Positions 58,386 to 64,000 of a stretch of 64,000 nt of DNA are shown one piece after another; the first letter of the stretch is position 1, and every line of letters starts with the position of its first letter. The stretch comes from Monosporascus cannonballus (lineage: Eukaryota; Ascomycota; Sordariomycetes; Xylariales), in assembly GCA_004154925.1 (NCBI GenBank), contig QJNS01000225.1:1-64000 (forward strand). Reading direction: 5' to 3'. The position numbers were made by a program, and so were the translations under genes. Under the pieces are notes generated by a model. That model saw nothing but the letters and a program-made list of their open reading frames with translations, ran no database searches and was not told the DNA's origin.

Positions 58386-60087
58386 TCTAGTCGTTTACTT
58401 AAAGCGTTTATTTTATCGATTTCTAAACCTTTTTTAAAGATAATAACGAAATTAAAGTTTGTTACTTCTTTTATATATCGCAATTGTCGTTTTATAAGTT
58501 CTTTAATTAGAATAAAACGCGTAAAATTTTAATAATCCGTTTAAACTTTAATTTAATACAATTTTCTCTAAAGAAAATATCTGAATATTCGAAAAGTTAT
58601 AATAATAACTATAAATTTCTAATTAGAAATAATGTAATTAAATTCGGTTTCTTTTAAGTTATATAGAAAGTGTATTAAAATATAATTTGCTTTATTCTGA
58701 TATGCGATTACTATATTTAATATATATTCTGAAACGTTGGATTTTAAACTAATAGAAGGCATTAAATTGTATATAATTAAGACTAATTCGGTAATAATTG
58801 CGTTTTTAATTTTCTGAAAAGGTTTTCGCTTATAATATCCATTTAACGTTTTTTCTAGTAGAGTTAATTAAAAATATAGTAATATTTACTATAATATCGA
58901 ATAGGTTTCTTATAATAATTATCAAATTTAAGAAATACCTGTACCTTTTTTAATTATAACCAATATTTATTATTTTATATTTATAGTAACTTTCTAAAAG
59001 TCTATTTTAATATATTCTACAATGATAATATATTTTGTACATTTTATTTTTGATTGATAAAAGTAACTTGATTTTATATGAACTAAGAGTTTGATGTTTT
59101 ATACAACGTTAAAAATCTTATAAATATATTTTACATATATTTCTAGCGTATTCGGATAGTTAAAACTTGTATCGAAATAATATATAATAAAAATATCAAA
59201 ATACTCTCGTAATATATACTTTTCAATTTCTTAAAATGTAATTAATATGTTCGTAAATTCGCTTAACGTAATTAAATATTAAAAGAATTTATATTTCGCG
59301 TTAAATACTATTTTATATTCGTATTTTTTTCTTAATTTAAATAAGATGCTATTCATTTCTAAATTAAATACTGTAAATTATTTGACTTCGTAAAAACAAT
59401 TTTATATTTCAGTAATTAAAGACAGTAATATTTAATCTATAATAATATTATTATTTAATTCTCGACAATTAATTATAAATCTTCAATTATCATTTTTCTA
59501 AAGGAAAAAAATATTAAGCATTTTATAGATAATTTTAAAAGTTAAATCTATCTGTTTTATAATCGGTTTTCTAGCTATTTCTTAAATATTTATAATATAT
59601 TTTTATTAAAGTTATAAATATGATAAAATTTGTAAATAACCTTTGCTTTAAAATTACTTCGTAATTTTATTCGTTATATTTTAATAATTTCGTATAATGC
59701 TTTCTTTTAAAAAGCTACTTATATTTATAAGATTATAATACTATATTAATTAAATTTTGTTTACCTTTTTAATTATTATTATAAGTCGTTATTTAATTAT
59801 TTAAATTTGACTTTAATAATAATAATGTATAGTATTTACTTTAAATATCTATTTCTTTTATATTTTTATAGACAATGAAATATTTATTATATTTTTATAT
59901 AGATATTCTTTATTATTTCTAATTCAATACTAAAATTTTATCTTTTTTAGTTTTACTTATCGATAAGATACAAAAGAGACTTAATTAATTCTTTTGTCTA
60001 TCAAAGTTTTATACTAAAATATTGGTAATTTCTTAAGATTATATCGTAATTTCTTAAAAAAAACTATGTTAAAATTAACCATTTAAT

Positions 60088-60666
60088 TATAACGAACCTG
60101 TTATACATCCACCTAGAGATATGAACAGTATCCGAAAGAGGTTTTAATTTATAGATAATAATAAAACGAGAAATAAAAAAATAGTTTGGTCATTAAAGAG
60201 ATTTGTAGACTTTTCTCTTAATTAGAGAACATTGTCTTTAATTAGAAGCTTAGATTAATAGCTAAGAAGCAAAACTAAGTAAGCAGCTATTTATATAAGA
60301 GATTAATTTATTATATATCTATACTTTTTTAAGTAGATATATTTTAAATCTGTAAGATCTATGTAATCTGGTCCCAGATCATCTAGATTAACCAGATTAT
60401 ATAGATCTACGACATACTTATTTAAAAAAGGATGAATATATAATAAATTAGTGTTTTATATAAATAGCTACCTATTTAATTTTACTTCTTAGCTATTTAT
60501 CTAAGCCTTGAATCAAAGGTAACGTTTTTTAATTAAGGAAAAACTCTGTAAATCTCTTTAACGAATAAATTGCTGAATTATTTTTCGTCCTATTATTACT
60601 TGCACATCAAGATCTTTTTTAGATATTGCTCATATCTTTAGATAAATATATACCAAGTTCGTTATA
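60088..60666. repeat. Inverted dimer of D-family LTR ends
   Basis: Left arm 60088-60372 and right arm 60373-60666 are inverse copies of the same D-family LTR end, meeting at ATCTGGTCCCAGAT. Outer ends read TATAACGAACCTG and its inverse CAAGTTCGTTATA. To the right, 60667-60695 matches the D-family leader that follows the 5' LTR (compare 62329-62360). The right arm therefore looks like part of a 5' LTR and the left arm a fold-back copy or a second, head-on element. It interrupts element E. Confidence 0.75.
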
Positions 60667-60695
60667 TTTTAATAATTTCTTACTTAATAACAGAC

Positions 60696-61073
60696 TCGGA
60701 CGAACTAGGGGGTTTAACCAACTATTAAACCTTAGTCGTACGGGTTTATATTGGCAGAAGTATCGTAGTAATCTGAGCAATAAATACAGTAATCGTATCA
60801 CGTCTTGTAATATCAAAGGTGTCTTAAGAAACGATGTTATATTACAAGCTATAACTATCTAAACTATGAAAATAATAAGCATATATATCTTTTCTTTTTC
60901 TTAACTTAATTACTTATAATTATACGGCTAATAATAATTATAATCGCTTATGATCTCCTTTAATCACTTTTGATCATTAACTTGGCAATAATCACCGTCA
61001 CGTAACCCATAGGGTAATTCGTATAATCTTTGTTTAACCGTTTCTTAAGATCGGAGCTTGTTAAATCATAATA
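60696..61073 (-). repeat. LTR of gypsy B (3' LTR)
   Basis: 378 bp beginning TCGGACGAACTAGG and ending GTTAAATCATAATA. Shares TTTAACCAACTATTAAACCT with the A/C/E LTRs. Confidence 0.8.
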
Positions 61074-61156
61074 TGATTTCCTCTTTCTTAAAATCTTATC
61101 CTCAAAATTTTTTTCTTTTCTTCGTTTAATAAATATCTCTTCTTTTATTTTCGATT

Positions 61157-61905
61157 ATGTCGTCTCGTATTTCCAAGATTCGTTGCGTTCCTCGTTTTTT
61201 TATCGTTCGTCATATTAACCTCGTAAAAACCTCTAACGAATTTAGTTACGAAATTATGCCTTACCTTTATTATTTCTCGAAAAATATAAAATGTAAAATA
61301 AGGGAAAACGTTTTAAGATATAAGGAATATATTAATCGAAGCTGATCTTATAATAACACCGGCGTACTCATTTCTTCTCTATAAAATATTCGTCGCGAAT
61401 ATTAATGCTTAAAACGCAAAAAAAAAACACTTATTAAAAAACAATTACTAAGGCTTTAACGGCTTTACCTCAAGGCTTAACATCGTTATTAAGAAAAAAT
61501 AAATAAAGCTTTTTCTCGTTTTATTCGTTTACGTAAACAAAAAACACTAGTTCGTTCGAAAGGCGTTATCATAATATAATATAAGCTCTAATTATTAAAC
61601 GAGCTAAAAAAATAAAAACGTCGGGAACAAAAATAATTGAAGGCTGCCGTTACAATTATTACGTTAACGTATATCGCGGCCGATTAACCTAATATCCCGG
61701 TTATTAACTGGCCGGCTATTAATTAGGACGCGCCCGTTGTTACTAATAAAAATTCTTTAACAGGCGCTAAACGCCAATAAGGTTCTTAACTAATTTCCAG
61801 ATATTTTCGAAATTCGGATACTTTTTCCATTTAATCAAGTACCGGGTAAATCCGTCTTATTTTTATATGTTCAAAATTTTCTTTACCTCGTATATTTATT
61901 CGTCT
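61157..61905 (+). pseudogene. Antisense Zn2Cys6-like ORF of gypsy B
   Basis: ATG at 61157 (MSSRISKIRCVPRFFIVRHI), open to a TGA at 61343-61345. The segment from 61258 reads Y-LY-Y-FSKNIK-C-KIRENVLR-Y-KE-Y-INRS(stop)S-Y. Those positions give the exact spacing CX2CX6CX8CX2CX6C of the fungal GAL4-type Zn2Cys6 cluster, with one Cys kept and five TAY codons where TGY would be expected. Downstream a Lys/Arg-rich helix-like region continues (AKKIKTSG-type text and KKQKRREQK-type text) with TAA/TAG replacing likely Gln codons. It is cut at 61909 by element D'. It lies on the strand opposite to the element's pol. A DNA-binding role is inference only. Confidence 0.65.
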
Positions 61906-61908
61906 TTT

Positions 61909-62328
61909 TGTTACAGGAACAGGGGTTTCTGTCTCGAGGAGACCTATTTGTGAGGACTAGCGCGGACCTGTCACGGGTAAACTCCGGACAGGAAAGCTTG
62001 GCTTTTTGAGTGATCTAGGTGATTTAAGTGATCTGGACCAGATCATATAGATTACGTAGATCTACGATATACTCACTTTAAGGAATTGGGATATATAATA
62101 AATCGGTATTTTATGTAAATAGCAGTTACTTAGTTTTATTCCTTAGCTATTAATTTAAGCTTTTAACCAAAAAATAACTGTACCGTTCTTTAATTAAGGG
62201 AAAAGTTTTTAAATCTTTTTAACGAATAAATTATTAAATTATTTTTCGCCTTATTATTATCTGCAAATTAAGAACCTTTTTCGGATATTATTTATACTTC
62301 CAGGTAAATATATAATAGGTTCGTTATA
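61909..62328 (+). repeat. 5' LTR of gypsy D'
   Basis: 420 bp, inverse of the D LTRs. The first 130 bases keep high GC and several CpG sites, so this is the least RIP-damaged D-family LTR in the window. Confidence 0.85.
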
Positions 62329-62589
62329 TTTTTATAATTCCTTAATTAATAACTGACGAATAATTTACCGTTTAATTAGGGTATAAGTTTTCCTAAATTT
62401 AATGTAAACGATAACATAGGACAACGTTCAAAAAATAAATAATATATACGATTTCTGTTATTAGCTAGTAAAGTATTATTGATAAGATTTAACGATTTAC
62501 CCCTTATTGAAAAAGTTTTTTAATTAATTGATAATATGGTACCCCTTATTATTCGATTTTAAAAAGGCTTATTATCTTCGTAACCCTAA

Positions 62590-63800
62590 TAATAACCTAC
62601 CCCAGCTTTTAAGGATATTATCGAAGTCCAAGGAAAGGAATTGGAGGAAAAAAAGGAGGCTATGGAGGAAATAAAGGAAAAATATGGGATTAAGGTTTAG
62701 AAAAGCAAAGAAAAAGAACTTATTATGGACGAAAGGCTTAACCTTCTAGCTTGAGAAATTAAAAGCTTAAAGGAGGAAAATATTCGATTTATTAAAGGAA
62801 AAAAACCGGCTTTTCCTTAATTTGGCTTTGTTAAAGGGCGAAGCCAAGGAGCTAGTTACCGATTACCTTCGTTAGATACGAGATAAACGCAGGAAAGAAT
62901 TTTAACTTTATCCTTATTCGGCGCAAATCAATTACGAAAAGGAATAATTCCGCCTCCTAGTTACTATGGAATACCGGACGTTAAGGGCTATAAGCTAATT
63001 CCCCCAAAGCCTTATGACAGATCTGAGGACCCGGAAGGATTTTTGGTTTAAGCCAGATTTCACCTTAAGTTTTACGAAAAATTTTTAAGAGAGAATTATT
63101 AGAAGGTAATGGCCATTTTTTAATTATTTACCGGAAAAGTTTTCCTATAGTTCGAACCTATTATGAAGGATTATTTGAAAAATTATTTTAAAAAATTATC
63201 GGATTTTATTAACTATATTTTTAGCAATTATGAAAACTTTGAAAAAAAAAATATACGCTTTATTTGGGAATCCCGATAAAAAATAAAATACAGTTAAATA
63301 GCTTTATTTTTTTTATCAGATTAAGTTAGCCGCCGAATACATAATTAAGTTTAACCGCTTAACCGCTATTTTAAACCTATTAAAAAACGTATTATTTTAC
63401 CCTTATTATAACGGTTTAAAACCTTTGATTAAAGATAAAATATATAAAAAACTAAAAGTTGAATTTTTCGCCAAATATACAGATAAGGTTATTATTGCCG
63501 ACCGATATATTTTTAATCGGTATTTTAAGAAAAAAAAACCGGCAGATAAGGTGATAATAAGGGCTCCAAAAGCCAGAATAAAAAGGATAAGGGTAAACCT
63601 TAAAAGGAAGTAAGTTCCGTTTCGAAAAAACCTAAGAAAAATAAATCCAAAATGGAATATTTTAATTATGGCAAAAAAGGGCATTTTAGGAATAAATATC
63701 ATTTTTCCGCTAAAAGGAACTTTAAGAAAAAAAGGATTCTTTAACCTTAGAAAAAAGCTAGAACGGTTAAACAAAAAACCGATAATAAGGTAGAAAAAAA
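62590..63800 (+). pseudogene. Gag relic of gypsy D' with mutated zinc knuckle
   Basis: A charged helix-like N-terminal segment (GKELEEKKEAMEEIKEKYGI) is followed by the retrotransposon Gag core: KPYDRSEDPEGFLV, ARFHLKFYEKFL, KVMAIF, FEPIMKDYL, FEKKIYALFGNPDKK, KLAAEYIIKFNRLTAIL and YNGLKPLIKDKIYK. A knuckle at about 63650-63700 reads YFNYGKKGHFRNKYH. It keeps the spacing of CX2CX4HX4C, but all three Cys codons are TAT, while the His is kept. Stops (TAG/TAA) interrupt the frame at 62698, 63050 and elsewhere. Gag would package the element RNA; this copy cannot. Purine excess on this strand fits G-to-A on the coding strand. Confidence 0.85.
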
Positions 63801-63840
63801 AAGAAAAAAATTAGTTCGATTTTTTTTCTAGCTAAAATTT

Positions 63841-63861
63841 ATTATTATTATTATTATTTAA
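63841..63861 (+). repeat. TTA microsatellite
   Basis: About seven TTA/ATT units downstream of the Gag relic. Confidence 0.8.
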
Positions 63862-64000
63862 ATCTAAAGCGATATCTTAAAGTACGAAAATTATCCCGTT
63901 TGCTAAGATTTTAAAGTTAAAGCTTATAAGTATTATCCTGGATAAACGGTTTTTAAAATAGTTATAAAGCTAGGATGCTAATATTATCTTAATTCCTAAA

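Larger units (their letters stand above)
40170..60087 (-). mobile_element. Gypsy element E, truncated, split by element C
   Basis: The left LTR at 40170-40516 is of the A/B/C group. Internal sequence continues to 42294, is interrupted by element C (42295-58385), and resumes from 58391 to 60087, where it is cut by an inverted D-family LTR dimer. The internal order matches elements A and C. For example, the block around 58430-58520 aligns with 20150-20280 in A and about 53990-54130 in C, and a degenerate RT site (YYFDTS, near 59165-59185) is on the minus strand. By analogy 40170-40516 is its 3' LTR. The 5' LTR is not in the window. Confidence 0.7.
60696..61908 (-). mobile_element. Gypsy element B, 3' end only
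   Basis: LTR 60696-61073 followed by the antisense ORF region. The element is interrupted at 61909 by a D-family element, and the rest lies outside the window. The LTR matches the solo LTR at 25408-25783 best and element A next. By collinearity with A it is the 3' end of a minus-strand element. Confidence 0.75.
61909..64000 (+). mobile_element. Gypsy element D', 5' part, runs off window
   Basis: 5' LTR 61909-62328 (TGTTACAGGAACAGGGG...GGTTCGTTATA), leader from 62329 that matches the leader of element D in inverse orientation, then Gag. It is inserted into the antisense ORF of element B. The other end is outside the window, so no target duplication can be confirmed. Confidence 0.82.

Noticed and set aside
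61904..62333. Solo LTR with CTTTT/TTTTT duplication
   Set aside because: The sequence after 62328 matches the leader of family D and leads into Gag, so this is the 5' LTR of a longer element and the T-run match is coincidental.
63406..63774. 122-codon minus-strand frame
   Set aside because: Antisense to the recognisable Gag core and zinc knuckle of element D'.

Overview
The window looks like a chromosome segment of a filamentous ascomycete (Pezizomycotina). The evidence is short GT-AG introns, fungal-type proteins, and a sharp two-part composition: GC-balanced gene islands next to very AT-rich blocks of dead transposons. Duplicate copies inside the blocks differ almost only by C-to-T/G-to-A transitions, the signature of repeat-induced point mutation (RIP). 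No genus can be named from the sequence alone.

Layout. 1-87 is a C homopolymer, probably an assembly edge. 88-8530 is gene-type sequence with a truncated SRPK-like kinase relic (minus) and an intact 954-residue protein with two cyclic-nucleotide-binding domains, an F-box and leucine-rich repeats (minus). 8541-26400 is AT block 1. It is bounded exactly by a 10-bp target-site duplication and reads as one large MULE-like DNA element that received a Tc1-type element, which in turn received a Ty3/gypsy element and a solo LTR. 26411-32516 is a gene island with a mitochondrial Bax-inhibitor/TMBIM protein (plus, one intron), an F-box protein (plus) and methionine sulfoxide reductase A (minus, one intron). 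32517-64000 is AT block 2. It starts exactly at the terminal repeat of a second Tc1-type element, which carries a Ty1/copia element with a perfect target duplication. Next comes a deep nest: gypsy E contains gypsy C, which contains gypsy D, which contains a pogo/Fot1 element and a 122-bp solo LTR. After these lie an inverted LTR dimer, the 3' end of gypsy B, and a forward D-family element that runs off the window.

The most unusual biology is in the gypsy elements. Gag and reverse transcriptase read on one strand, while next to the 3' LTR a separate reading frame on the opposite strand encodes a GAL4-like Zn2Cys6 cysteine pattern followed by a charged, helix-like tail. The arrangement recurs in at least two copies (A and B) and probably in family D. 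RIP has turned most of its cysteine codons into tyrosine codons. The host genes look ordinary and intact; MsrA begins only about 260 bp from a RIP-affected transposon. No rRNA, tRNA or CRISPR was recognised.
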